Source: Melastoma dodecandrum
Taxonomy: Eukaryota; Streptophyta; Magnoliopsida; Myrtales; Melastomataceae
Length of the DNA stretch: 64,000 nt
NCBI GenBank assembly: GCA_029817715.1
Contig: JARUPY010000079.1
Location: 3,472,001 to 3,536,000 of the forward strand
Reading direction: 5' to 3'
Numbering within the stretch: position 1 is the stretch's first letter; every line of letters starts with the position of its first letter. Shown piece after piece: positions 46,933 through 58,946 of this stretch. The notes beneath the pieces are model-generated. The model worked only from the letters and a program-made list of their open reading frames with translations. It searched no databases and had not been told where the DNA came from. A program made the translations under genes and the position numbers.

Positions 46933-47854
46933 AAGATAGCTTCACCATCTTATAATATCAAAAGAAGAGGACAAGGCCCTTTTTCGGCCAAAATTGTTGT
47001 ACATTTTAACAAGTTCTTCCAAAAATAACAACCACCTCACTAATCTGGGTTGATTTTTGGAGAGCAGTGTTATCCACAGGGACTTGAGCTTGTTCATGTA
47101 TGTACTAGAATAGTTGAAAGATGCTAGAGTATTGTGTCGACTTTCGAAATCCATTAGGGATGTTTAATTTGTCTTTAGAATCAGACCGAGTTTTCTGAGT
47201 GTGGGTAAGATTAAACCAAACGATTCATCATCACCCCGGAAAGACACCTGGGACGTTATCGTAGTTCTTGCTGGCTGTAGAAACCGGAAGAAGGATCTAT
47301 TAGCCATAGGGTCTTTGCTCCCTTTGACTTTTGCTTGGCTGCCTGGAAAGCCTGCACTTTCTGCTTCTTTCTCGCGGCCTTTTAGGTCCTATTTATAGGT
47401 GTAGAGGGCCCCCCTATGTGCTTTCTCCTTCCGATGTGAGACAATTAGAAAAAACCTAAAATGTCTCTTTCTATATGGAAGTTAAATAAATTATAGTAAC
47501 TTCCAAGTGGACCAGACTATTAATAGCATAGATCCGGGTTGAAGGATGAATCTGTGAAGGAATAATGCTGGATCTTCATAAAACTGAAACATGCAACCGA
47601 AAAGATGTGACGTTCTAGAGGGTTTAATTAAATCTAATAATGTTAAAAGGAGAAAAATAATAGTAGGTTTTCCATTGCAGTTCATCAGTTTGAATTTGCT
47701 ATAATACTATATAATTTAATAATAGTCTAGTATAATCGAAATTTGCTCATGTAAATTTGCACTTCAATATCCACGTTCTAGATACAATCCACACATTTAA
47801 ATAGTCCAACATTTAAATAGTATGTTTAATCACAAATTTGCATTTATTGTCGGT

Positions 47855-48019
47855 CACCATGCAACAATAAAAATCACCTTCCTTGTCAACAATATCATCG
47901 AGGGATTAATTAAATTGTTAGTTCTACTTTTAACTAGCAGTTTGTGATTAACTCTGGGAAATGCAAATTTCAGTTTGCATTTTAAGAAAAAGGAAGGTGA
48001 TTTTTATTGTTGCATGGTG
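47855..48019. repeat. Inverted repeat with 30-bp perfect arms
   Basis: Arms 47855-47884 and 47990-48019 (core AAGGAAGGTGATTTTTATTG) are exact reverse complements separated by 105 bp. TTTGCATTT-like words also recur around both arms. Confidence 0.9.
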
Positions 48020-48595
48020 GGAAGCATTCTTTTTTTAATGCTGTCTTCATTTTAAGGGTCTCATGCATATCTCCATCATTTAAATAGCCTTCCTTTTTCC
48101 ATTGTAGCACTGTTGCTCACTCTGATGGTGGAAGTGAAGGCGGAGGGTTGTTACCAGAGCTACGGTTGCTCATTCTGATGGTGGAAGTGAAGACCAATGA
48201 AACCTTAAGGGTGCTTTCTTCAGGCAAATACTTTTCCTTTTCCTTGAATCCAATGGTTCGTCGCGTCAGTATCCCGACGTGTTGCGATTTTCACATCTCC
48301 CTCTTCTATGGGAACTAAAGTTTTTCCCGAGGTCGCTCGGCGGATCAGGGGCCCCCTGTCCGACCCTTTGGGAACAGCCGAAGGATGCCTAGAAATCCAA
48401 AATATTTGCTTCAAGAACCAGGCGGCGGCATCCAACCCATCCCCCATACCCATATCCCTCCAAGGATTGAAATTCAACCGTTGGATCAAAACACCAATTC
48501 TTTAAGGGGGTTGAAGTTTATTCAGCCAAACATCGTCCGTCGTTGACCTGTAGTTGCGTACATTTCGAAACGTAGAACATTAACAAACGCGCGAA

Positions 48596-48720
48596 AACCT
48601 TCATGCTCGACAAGTGAACCTTTCCAATGAATTAAGAACTCGGTTCGCCGATTCTTCTTACTTTGCCCCAAGACTCTATGATCAAGTATCCGCTCAATCT
48701 GAACATCGTACTGTTCCCTT
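48596..48720 (-). pseudogene. Chromovirus integrase C-terminal chromodomain scrap
   Basis: Minus strand reads VQIERILDHRVLGQSKKNRR then TEFLIHWKGS, the start of a retroelement chromodomain. Confidence 0.8.
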
Positions 48721-48735
48721 GTCGTTGAAGACCAA

Positions 48736-48771
<36 letters not shown>

Positions 48772-49194
48772 AAAAGATTACCCGGGCCTATCGGCCAAGG
48801 CTATAGGTATCGCGTAATTTGGGACCTAGACCACAACTCGAGAAACTAAAAAGTCTCAAGTTCTTTTACTTTAACCCACGATAATATAACAGGACAGTGA
48901 CAGTGCTGCATCTATGGCCAAAGCCTGGACAATATACATGACGCCTGTAGTTAAGTACACAGGTTTGCGACTCATAGGACAAGGCGGTGGTGGAGGGAAG
49001 GAGAGGCTTTTTTAATCTACATGGACACAAAAACCTCTTGTAGTTGTTGAGCAATATCCGCCGGGTCCGACACGAACGACCGGGAGGTTCCTACACCCTC
49101 CTCCTCTGTCCTCCATGTTTGTCACCCCGATCGTTGCGACGTAGTAACCAGACCTGGACGTGACCAAAAACTCCAATGGCCCACAAACATTCAC

Positions 49195-49252
49195 GCTGAG
49201 TATAGCCCTTGGCCACGAGACGAGCCTTAAAGCGTTCCACAGAACCATCCGA
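49195..49252 (-). pseudogene. Ty1/copia RT scrap
   Basis: Minus strand reads DGSVERFKARLVAKGYTQ, a hallmark of copia reverse transcriptase. Confidence 0.8.
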
Positions 49253-50429
49253 AAGAACACATAAAACGATTTGCTACCGGAAGCGTCCAAAATACCGTGC
49301 CATCTGAGCGGTGATGGCTGAAGCTTCTGCAGGAACTCTTAGGGTACGCAACGTCGGCGACATCGTCCCGCAATATCCATTTCAATCCACATATTTAAAT
49401 AGTCCTTACCCTCATTAAATAGTCTAACAAAAGAGAAAGAGGTTACAAGACTAGATAGGCATGAATAGATGACATATCCATTATGGTTGTGCATCCCGCA
49501 TGCTCCGAACCTTGGTGCTTCCGAACTTGCATTTTCCGAAGCCTGTCGAGATGTTGCCTTCAAATAGATTATTCCCCATGTGCAATTCCTCCAAGCTAGT
49601 GCAACGAAGTGATTTATGTTTTATGATTTTATCGGGTTTCGAACCAAACCGAACCAAAAAAATCGGTTCGATTTGAAAAAATTATTTTGGTTCGGGTTCT
49701 CAAATGATCTTGTGATGTTGTCGGAGGGCTAATCACAAAGGAGTCCAGAAATGCAGACAGTGGAAGACGGGATTTGTGCTTTGGAGGATAGGCCCGAGCT
49801 TGGCTCGAAATCGCAAGCCGCAAGCCCGTCCTTCCCGAATGGACTCTTTTATGACCCAAAACATAAAAAAACATTGAATTATATTCTATCCTCTGGGAGC
49901 GTGCCTTGGCACCCCACTCAACGCATTCAAGACAACGGAGCAATGTTTTCCAACTACATGGGCTGCCCAATTGGGTTGAAGAACTATGATCCCCAAAAGG
50001 ATAAACGTTTCAGTGGTTGTGGGGTAACCCCCCCGCCATCCCCTTATCCATGGCCTTATTGGAGAAATTCCGGCTCAGTTTCCCTTCGTCGACCTAGGGG
50101 AGAATAAACTGGACAAACATTCTGTTCCTCGAACCCCCTGCACTGTTGTTGTGAGGAAAAGAGGAATTTTTCAGTGTCCATAAGAATCTAATCTTCAATG
50201 CTGCCTCTGCAGAGGCTGGCAACTGTATGGTTTGCCTTGCGCGCATGCGGTGGCGAAGATATCATGTTTGACATTATTAATAGTCCAATATTCCTAATAA
50301 TAAAGACTATTAATAATGTCGATTGTTCAGATAGGACTATTATTAATTCAGACGATAGGCTGACGTCAGCAAATTTCAATAGTTCAGTAACATATTTAAT
50401 AGTCTCTATCAGTTGATAAATCTAATAGA

Positions 50430-50476
50430 TGGTTGTCAACCATCTTACCATGTGGTTGTAAGATGGTTGACAACCA
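50430..50476. repeat. Perfect 19-bp hairpin
   Basis: TGGTTGTCAACCATCTTAC (50430-50448) and its exact complement (50458-50476) are separated by 9 bases. Confidence 0.85.
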
Positions 50477-50684
50477 AGCAGCCTTTCGGGGTCATAGAAT
50501 GATTGTCGTATCTTTACAATTGACCAGGGCTGACTTATTTATATACGCTAACTATCTTGACCAGGACTAGGCGAACTGCCTCGAGAAGGCTTGATGATCC
50601 GAGTCGTCTTCACCGGTCTTACTATTTCAGTTCGGTTAAATTTACGTCAATTTAACCGCTACTAAAAGCTTTGCAGCAACCCCC

Positions 50685-50793
50685 ATGATGGAATGTTTGA
50701 AGGGGACGACTTTCGCGTGGACTCCAGCAGCTCAATCTAGTTTTGAGTTGCTCAAGAATAAATTGTGCGAAGTGCCTGTATTGGCACTCCCAG
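50685..50793 (+). pseudogene. Chromovirus RT/RNase H junction scrap
   Basis: Reads MMECLKGTTFAWTPAAQSSF then [16 protein letters not shown], typical of the RT-RNase H linker of chromoviruses. Confidence 0.8.
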
Positions 50794-51718
50794 GGCGAAG
50801 CCCGTGGAGGCATTAGGCAGCGATTACAGGGAAAAACAGGAAGAGTTTTCGTGGGAAGGTGAGAGTCTGGGGAGTTTGGTGTTCCTCGGCCCTGGGGATC
50901 GGCAGATGAGCTACAGCTTAGAAGACTTGCCAAAAACACCTAGGATCAAGGCGAGAAGTCCCCGCTTTCTGCAAGTAAAGAGCAACGGCCGCCAGCTTTG
51001 CCGATAAGATGAGGACGGCTCCGATGCCCTCTTTGACGCGTGCATTGATGAGATAAGAACCTGTGAGCTGGCCGTAACAAAGCCCGGATGCACGTGCCCA
51101 TGAAGCACATCGCCTGTTACTGCAAACGAGCCACTTTGGTATTCCGAACTTGCATTTTCCGAAGCCTAAATGATCACCAAATCCTTCCTAAACTATTCAA
51201 AATACTGAATAAATGAAGTGCTGGGTCGGGTCTTTTGCTCCTACTCCCACAAGCTCCTGGCCGAGATTGACAAAGCGTCTGGCTTCACGTTTACCAGGGG
51301 CGGCTCCGTCTTCTCCAGCAATGGCCTACTGCATATCCTGCTCAAAACATCTGATCGTGTCGTCCTAGAGATCAAGGAAACAAAGCCAATTCCTGTCGAC
51401 AACCCAGTGGGCATAATTCGGGCAACTTTTGGTTGGTCCCGTTCTATGGAGCCTCTCCCAAGTACTTGACCATCTTAACCCTAGGCAAATAAAATTACTA
51501 CATAACAAAAGTAAAAGAAAACATCAATTCAATCTTAAACATTGGAAACGACAAAAAAAAAGCTAAAAGAAATCCGACAAAGTCCCCGTTATGTCGGCCT
51601 CTAGTAAAGGATGTGCAAGAATCTCTTTAATGATGAACTTTTGTCCACCAATAAAGACGGGCACGTTACTTGCCTTATGACCAACCATTGTGGCCATACC
51701 ATCGACGTTAACCATTTC

Positions 51719-51804
51719 TTGCCACGGAGCTTGGAGACGGCGATGGCAGCGACGGCGGCAGCGAAGAGGGAGAGAAGGATCTTCTCAAGGATGAGTAGAT
51801 CCAT
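51719..51804 (-). pseudogene. Cinnamate 4-hydroxylase (CYP73A) N-terminal scrap
   Basis: Minus strand begins MDLLILEKILLSLFAAAVAA and continues IAVSKLRGKK, the membrane anchor and basic stop-transfer of C4H. The expected proline-rich hinge does not follow; the sequence switches to an unrelated frame. Confidence 0.75.
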
Positions 51805-52090
51805 CCCTTGAGGATGGCGGGGAAGATTGCAAGTGTTTATGGGTGGGATTGCAAGTGTTTATGAGTTGGGGTTGGGCTTATTGATATAAATAAGAATGGA
51901 TATAGGCACTTATGATATTACCGTGTTGTTTGATGACCTACCCCTTCCTTTCTGTCCATTTACGGTCAACGTATACAGAGGTAAGAAGGAGATGACCAAC
52001 CTGATTTTACTTTGAGATCATCCACCATTTCAGCACAAATCTGAGATCAGTTTTCATGACTCAGGCGATTACTTCCCTAAGGCCTATGAT

Positions 52091-52200
52091 GACGAAGTGC
52101 TTCAATTTTAGACGGGTCTACTTCCACACCATCAACGGAAATCACGTGACCGAGAAACGTTACTTTATCTAACCAAAATTCGCATTTGCTAAACTTAGCA
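52091..52200 (-). pseudogene. Chromovirus RT scrap
   Basis: Minus strand reads [20 protein letters not shown] then [12 protein letters not shown], the post-YIDD part of chromovirus RT. It is joined in one open frame to the next entry. Confidence 0.85.
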
Positions 52201-52323
52201 CCCCAGTTGAGGGGATCGGTGAAGTCGGGATGATAAATCGGGATGGGCTTCTCAGTGACGAGATAGTTGAGCGGCACCGTCTCCGGGAAAAGATGTTCTG
52301 GCAAGATAGGTCCAAGAGTGGCG
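52201..52323 (-). pseudogene. Scrap of the Tat antisense gene
   Basis: Minus strand reads [20 protein letters not shown] then [18 protein letters not shown]; matches exon 1 of the antisense gene (about 34947-35070) with scattered differences. Confidence 0.88.
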
Positions 52324-53689
52324 CGGCGGAAGGGGGGCCGGGCGATGCCCCTGCAGGGCATTGCGGCGTGGCTTAGGGGCCGCGAGCGTCGGCGGGGCGA
52401 GAAGGGGGCGGTCCGCAAGGAAGGAGTGACACAAGGAACGGCTGATGTCAACCCGGCTGGTAATGTGTGTGAGCCTATTTCTCCGCCAGAGGAGTCGGTC
52501 CTAATCTTTCTGTGACCTTATGCCCATAACGAGCCAGAAAGACCTAGGTCTCGGTCATAGTCAACGGTATCACCAAACACCTCTGAAGTCCCGAAAGCGG
52601 CCGGCCCTATCTGTCTCCAACCTCACGGAACGATCGGGGATCCCCCCAACGTATTTAAGCCCTGGAGGAGGAAGCCAAAGACCGGTGAAAATGGGGGTCC
52701 TTGTCCACGGATCAAGAAGAGGAGGCCTTCCTCCTCCACCTCCAGTGAGACGACTGCCTTTCCCCCTCCTCCGAGAGGGGAGTCAGTTAGTTTTTCCTGT
52801 GTGGAATCCCGATGAGGGAACAGGGAGGTTGTTAGGAGGGACGCTGTTAGGAGGTTGTGTGCTGTGTGTGTGGGGAATTCATCACCCAGATGTGTCAACC
52901 CTGCTATAACCAGTCTTCCTACTGCTGATCAGTGTGGCAACTGAAGGGAAGATCAAGATAAAGACAGTCGACCCTCCTTCAGGTAGTACACTAGACTACG
53001 AGTCAACATATCTCTCCAACAAGGCGCAAAATGACAAGTCATAGTCCTCACTCATTCAACTGTCAATAACTGGAATTCCTCGAGTACAGCGGATTTCCAT
53101 AAGCAACATCATTGGGATCTCTTTATTCCATGGCATTCTTCGTGACGTTCTCGTTGTACGCCATCTATAGGGGTTAATTACCTCTTCTGTGGAAGTGTTG
53201 CCACTCCTCGACCATTCGATCAGTGCTTCCAACTACGGCCACCGGGAAACGTTCCAGGGAATATTATGGGCCCAAAACCCGTCGATCCAGGGAGTGCGGA
53301 AAATTAGACACACGAGAAGCAATCAAGGCGAGGGGAAAAAGACTATCAACTGACGGTCAAATTTATCAGGTCTACCAGGACCCAATCAACCAAGGCGTAA
53401 AACGGAAGAAGAGAGGGCGCTGATTTCTGTTCTAAGTGATCTTCTTTGTGGTTGTCTCTTGTGTTGAAAGACAGGTTCTCATCTTGAGAAGACACAAAAA
53501 CCGTGTGGAAATCCTCTCCTATGTGATAATAAATAGATAGATAGAATGTATATACTTGTTTTGAATGATTGTTTTTATATTCACGTGGGTTTTTCATCGT
53601 CCCGTTTTTAGCTTTCCGTCTATGGCCGGTGGGATCTTGAAGTTCCCAGCAAGTGTCAGGTCCAATGTGGCCCCCTGTTTGATGAGGGG

Positions 53690-53760
53690 GGCGCGAGGGG
53701 GCATCCCCCCGGTTCCCCCCCGGCCCCCTTGGCCCGGGGACGGAACCCCCCGGGTCCCCC
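53690..53760. other. Very GC-rich stretch
   Basis: A run of C- and G-homopolymers (GGGGGGCGCG, CCCCCC-type) unlike the AT-rich surroundings. No gene assigned. Confidence 0.5.
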
Positions 53761-53818
53761 CAAGGTCGTCTTGGATGTCAGCAATCACGACCTTGGCACC
53801 GTGGGCAACAAAGAGCTT
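53761..53818 (-). pseudogene. Short-chain dehydrogenase (SDR) scrap
   Basis: Minus strand reads KLFVAHGAKVVIADIQDDLG, the first beta-alpha-beta of plant SDR enzymes of the secoisolariciresinol-dehydrogenase type. The upstream glycine-rich motif is missing. Confidence 0.7.
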
Positions 53819-55045
53819 ATCTAAGTTCGTTATCTTGCATTTATGTTCTTATTCTGGTGATCCCTAGCCGTGGAGCGCCTCCCCGTACGATGCGGCCTGG
53901 CGTTCTCATGCCTCCGCCCGGCATCATCACGTTCGCAACATCGGCCACAATCTTCACTTTGGGATATTGACCTTGAGGGAAAAGTAAATGGGGCCGTAGA
54001 AACTTGTAAAGGAGAAGACGAATGGGTCATGTCGACGGAAAGCACGAGTAAAAAGTACCTGGTTAACAAGCACAACCCTCTGGTCATGGAGTTGCTGAAT
54101 AAAGTTAATACGCCCTACATGGGGTGAGAGCTGGGAGAGTGGACGTAGGCATTGTTTGTCAGTGCACATCTATGGAATGAGGAACCTGTTCGAGGCGATT
54201 AGTTTGAGCCCAACCCAAAAGCTAGCTCAAGGGTTAAGAGTGTCCAAGGACCTTTACATAACGCACATCGGTAGTTCATATTTATTAATTTTAAGACGGG
54301 AATTTCGAGCTATTCAGCTCGAGAATATGGTCAAATCATTAGTAGGTGCAGTGGACACAAAAACGCCACTGCACCCTGCCCACCAGTAACTCGTTGCTTA
54401 AGTTCATCATCCACAAATATTTCAAAACTTTTCTGGTTGGAGATAAAACAGGCATCAGAGGGCTTCCATAATGTTTCTGAAGGTGGCGAAGCCAAAGTGG
54501 AGAACAGAAGCAGTCATATTCCTTACACAAAAGGTGCCTACTATATTGGAAAGATGGTTTGGAGCAAAGGCTACAAGGAGCTACTTCGAAGTTCTCCACG
54601 GAAATCCGTCTTCAACGTCACTGTATCCCCCACCTGAGGACCTTTCTCACCAATTCAGCATTAGTATAATTCTTCCCAAGAAGGGCTAAGCGACAAGCTA
54701 ATATAAACGAAAATCTCATTCAGGGGCAACAAAATGAGGTGCAGCTTGGCGGGGCCAGGTTCCCGGACTCCGGCACGGCCGCCTCGACCGTGTTGCTGCC
54801 GTTCCCGGCTACGGTTGCATTCCTTGCCCCTCCTTTGGAAATCCACCCGGTCCGCCCCCCTCATTTCCTCCCGCCCACGTGCGTCCCTCGCGTTGCGCCG
54901 TCCACGCCAGGCCCCCGCGGGCGCGACGGGGTGGTCGTACATGGCGCGCACCCGGCTGCGTTGGGTTCGAGGGAAGGAAAGGAAAGGATAAGTAGTTGTG
55001 TCTGAAAAAAGGAGAGGAAGGACATCTGAATGTTGTTTTATGTAT

Positions 55046-55162
55046 ATCCTCTTCTGCGATAAAGATTTGGTTACAATCGGAGAAACCGTCCATAAATGAC
55101 ATAACCTGATGCCCTGTTGTCTTGTCAATAAGATCATCCGCAATAGGCATGGGGTACTCATA
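55046..55162 (-). pseudogene. Tat-lineage RT scrap, inverted
   Basis: Minus strand reads MPIADDLIDKTTGHQVMSFM then DGFSDCNQIFIAEEDIHKT; source about 28996-29116. Confidence 0.9.
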
Positions 55163-56097
55163 ATTCGCCCGAGTTCGTCATGAAGCTGCTGGGTAGCGTT
55201 GTTGGCGATGGGGAGGATGCTGGGCGTTCGGCTGCTCGGTTCCTCCGCTACCACCCAATAAACGAGTTTGAGCCGTTTTACGGTAATTTAGATCAAAAGG
55301 ACGGGGAAGGGGCGGTGATTGCGGGCCTATACACTTGGGCCCGCAATCCGTTACAAGTGGGCTCAAAATAAAGTTCGGGGAGGCCCGTACCTCCCCTTTG
55401 TACACATTCCCCGAACAAGGTTCCAAGCTATACGAGAGGAGGAACAACAACCTCGGCAATCGCCCCGTTTTAAACACAGTGGCTCATCGGGCAGCATATG
55501 GCAAGAATAACGGTGGACCTTTCTGTATCAGTCCTCGTGGGAACGATATCCTACTTACACTTTATTACTTCTACGATCGCGTGCGCTTGCGTGGTGAATA
55601 CGTTTTCTCTATTCAACCATTGATTGATCGATCCCTGGGTAACCGATTAATTCGGGATTTGAGAGGTCAAGGGTACCATGTGCTAAAACGCATCTTCTAC
55701 AGGCTGAGATTTATTTTAACCAACTCCACACTCCAAATGCAAACCTTTCAGAAGAAACAAACAAACCTCTTCCAGATGTAAAGTTCCCCTTCTCTATTGG
55801 CGAACTCAGCAGCATGATGATAGCGGATTCTCCATAGCAGTGGGATAGGTCTGAAAACTGCTGAGAAGGACATGAAGGTGAATCCTTCACTTCGAGCAAT
55901 GATGGTCAGAAAGACCAACAAGCGTTCTGGCACCGGGAAATTCAATCCCAAGGCTAAAGCAGTTAAGAGCGCCGGGTCTCCATCTCAAAAGTTTCCGACA
56001 GGATGCTCCTACCCCACCGTGCCTGGCCCTTTACCTTACCTTAAGAAGAAAGAGGGGGTATGAAGCGTGGGAAAGACTGCCATAAGTGTATGATAAA

Positions 56098-56226
56098 CAG
56101 GTAACCAACAGTCTTGGAGTGGCGGAGAGGCAGGTGGATGAGTTAGTCAAGAAGGGCTTGGTTCGAGAGAGTTTGAGCCCTTGTTCAGTCCTAGCCATAT
56201 TGGTGCCGACGAAGGATGGCACTTGG
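56098..56226 (+). pseudogene. Chromovirus RT N-terminal scrap
   Basis: Reads RQVDELVKKGLVRESLSPCS then VLAILVPTKDGTWR, the start of chromovirus RT. Confidence 0.8.
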
Positions 56227-56705
56227 CGACAGCGAACAAGAGCAATATGTCGCCAGTTCCTCTGCCAAGCTTCCATGATAGTTTATCAGAGGACTCTTCA
56301 TCAAATCAGTCTCGAAGCATCAGTGAGGTTGATCTAGTCCGTCTTCGGTGGTAATCAAAAATGCGCTTCCTTTCGCAGTTCATGTGAACCTCGTTCGACT
56401 TCCTTCGCATAACACTGCATGTAGTCGACGTCTTCGTACCCCCTTATTTCTCTTTCTCGACCACATGTTCCTCTGCGATGAAATTCAGAGACTTAGCTTC
56501 ACAAGAACTATGATTTTTGTCAGCTAATCCAGAGTGGTCCATGTCACGCGTGTGCACCGATTCATATAACAGGACACTCAAGAAATGGCACGGTTGGATA
56601 GCCGTTTGCTTTGGCTCGAAAACTTTTCCACCCTACCACCCTCGACCTTAACGGGTTCAAGTTGTTGGCCGGCCTCGCGTGCATGTACGCCCTCATGTCC
56701 CTGGG

Positions 56706-56803
56706 CGCTTTGCTGACCTGTATGACTTAGCAAGGAGGGTCGCAGAGTATTATCAGCTCCTTACAGAGGAAGCCCAGCTGACTCGAGCCTACCAAGTGAT
56801 TTT
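56706..56803 (+). pseudogene. Gag scrap almost identical to the intact element
   Basis: Matches about 25777-25870 (RFADLYDLARRAAEYYQLLT region) with about two differences. Confidence 0.92.
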
Positions 56804-57412
56804 GTAATATAAACTAGGATTTATAGAATTCCTTCCGGTCGAGCCTCTCGGTCTGTCACTATCCCTTAAGAAGTAGAAAGCGAAAACGAGAAAATACTAC
56901 AATGACGACCAAACGCACGAACGAACAAACCGAAAAAACGAGAGGGATAAGACTCGGACCGCCGCTGGATACAGCAGAAGCATCACCAGGACTGCCACGA
57001 GGGTTGAACATCACACAACTGGATACAGAAACATTACAGTTGGGGAACAAAGATCCCTTCCCTTTGTTGTTTTGTGTTGTGGGAGGGTTTGATTTTGTAA
57101 ATTCAGCCATTCGGCCTTGTCTGCTGTTTTGACATATCGGCCGACTTCAAGGATGTAGCTGACTCCTTTAAGAGGTATGACCACAGCAGTGATAACGGCA
57201 GAGACAACACGATGAGCGACAGTATGCCAGCAAGGATCTGAGTTCCAAACTGATGGTACTGCCAATTTGAGAGAAATTCTGAGGCAAGGAATTCAGAGCA
57301 TGAAGTTTGATGTACTTATCTGGTAGAGGGATTTTAAGGCTTTTAACTTTGGACCGGAGGAAAAACATTCTCAGGATGTAATCTCTCACGCTTCCCACAA
57401 TATCGCACCAAT

Positions 57413-57528
57413 CTGACACCAAAATGTCTTGGACTATCCAAAGACATGGTTTTTACTGGCCATCAATGCTAAAGAATTGCATAGAAATGGCTAAGGGATG
57501 CCAAGAGTGCCAAAAACATGGTCCGGGG
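57413..57528 (+). pseudogene. Integrase zinc-domain scrap almost identical to the intact element
   Basis: Reads MSWTIQRHGFYWPSMLKNCI then EMAKGCQECQKHGP; matches about 30768-30881. It ends where a GC/GA-rich unknown segment begins. Confidence 0.92.
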
Positions 57529-58198
57529 GAGGAGGACGGGAGGAGGATGAGCTTCGGGGGAGGCGGCTCGAGGCTGGCCGTCACGACGGGAAGCGGCACG
57601 GAGGCTGCAGCAGCTGCGGGGAGGTGGCGCCGGTGGTGGTGGCGGAGAGGGAGTTGGGGACACGCAAACAAGAAGAGGAGGAGGAGGAGGGAGTGTGCCT
57701 GCCATGGCCAAGTGTTGCAGTGCAGCAAATAAAACGCTAGGAAAGTCCACGTAGGGATTACCCAAACCCTAACCCCCCCAGGGGGACGGCCGTAGGGACG
57801 GGGCAGGGGAGGCCGTGGAGCGCCTCCCCGTAAGATAGAGACTCATAGACAGTATCCACCTCTCTTTCTCGACCAGGACCACGCTGGAGATGTCATCAGG
57901 GTCTCTTCCGGAAAATCGAACAACTTCCCCGTGTTTGCGTGACAATAATTTTGTTGTAGAAATTGAAGGGAATATTGGACGGGGGGCATAAACTTTATTT
58001 CCCGGGCGGTGGTGCGTCCTTCACCGTACAACAAGGTAAAATTTGTTCGACCTTCTGTGGCATAGAGGTCTGGCTCATCATCAAAACCTTTTCCAACATG
58101 GCACCCTCTTGCCAGGAAAGCAAAACACGTCTGGCCACGGAGTAGTCCCAGGCAAAACACCGCATTGCCCACTAACGAGATGCAGTGGTAACATTTTT

Positions 58199-58365
58199 AA
58201 AGGTACACTAACACAGAACATCAATTGGCTGACATTTTCACCAAGCCTCTGGATAAAGAGAAGTTTTTCTTTTTCAGAAGTGAATTGGGAATCTTTTGGG
58301 AAGCATTTGGGGATCATTTGGGCTTCAGAAAATGCAAGTTCGGAAAGATTAGGATATATCTGGAT
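58199..58365 (+). pseudogene. Ty1/copia pol C-terminus with adjoining 3' sequence
   Basis: Reads TEHQLADIFTKPLDKEKF, the end of copia RNase H, continuing into the complement of the recurrent CTTCCGAACTTGCATTTT motif. Confidence 0.8.
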
Positions 58366-58854
58366 GTGTTGCCTCAAATGGGGATCATATTCTAAAGGCC
58401 ATGCATGGTGATAAAATCCTTCCTTAACACGAAGGCAACATCGCAGAATCCGAGTGAGTGCTATGTACCTCCATGATCTGTCTGGAGTCGCAGAGAACGT
58501 ACACAACGTTAACGATATTAACCGAGTTGGGCATGGAATGTATTGTCTGTACCTGCTCTCCAATTTCTTGCATCAATCGATGATTTATTTTAAAACCCAA
58601 TTTGTTTGATGCACGCAAGACTTTTATAGTGGTTCGGCAACTTGCCTACAACGAGCACAGGGGTGCTGTGCAGAAGTCTGTCCCGAAGGAGTGGATGGGG
58701 ACGCACTGCGGTGGTCCTGGCATCCTGAGAAGGAATGACAATGTTCCCACCGTAATTTCCATTGTCGCTTCCTTCGCTAAGTATTTCATCCGTGATTCCG
58801 CCATACTGATTCATGCTACTTGGGAAGGCCCCTCGCATCTCATTTCGATACCGA

Positions 58855-58946
58855 AATGGCTGGCCTACCAGAGCTTCGGCGTGGTGTACGGAGACCTCAG
58901 TACTTCGCCTCTTTATGTTTACAAGAGCACGTTCATTGGGAAACTG
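58855..58946 (+). pseudogene. HAK/KUP potassium transporter exon scrap
   Basis: Reads [20 protein letters not shown] then [10 protein letters not shown], the conserved first membrane helix of HAK/KUP/KT transporters. The flanking sequence is unrelated. Confidence 0.8.

Noticed and set aside
51608..51716. Continuation of the C4H scrap into a full P450
   Set aside because: After the basic KLRGKK motif the sequence changes to unrelated text in another frame, with no proline hinge or heme-binding region.
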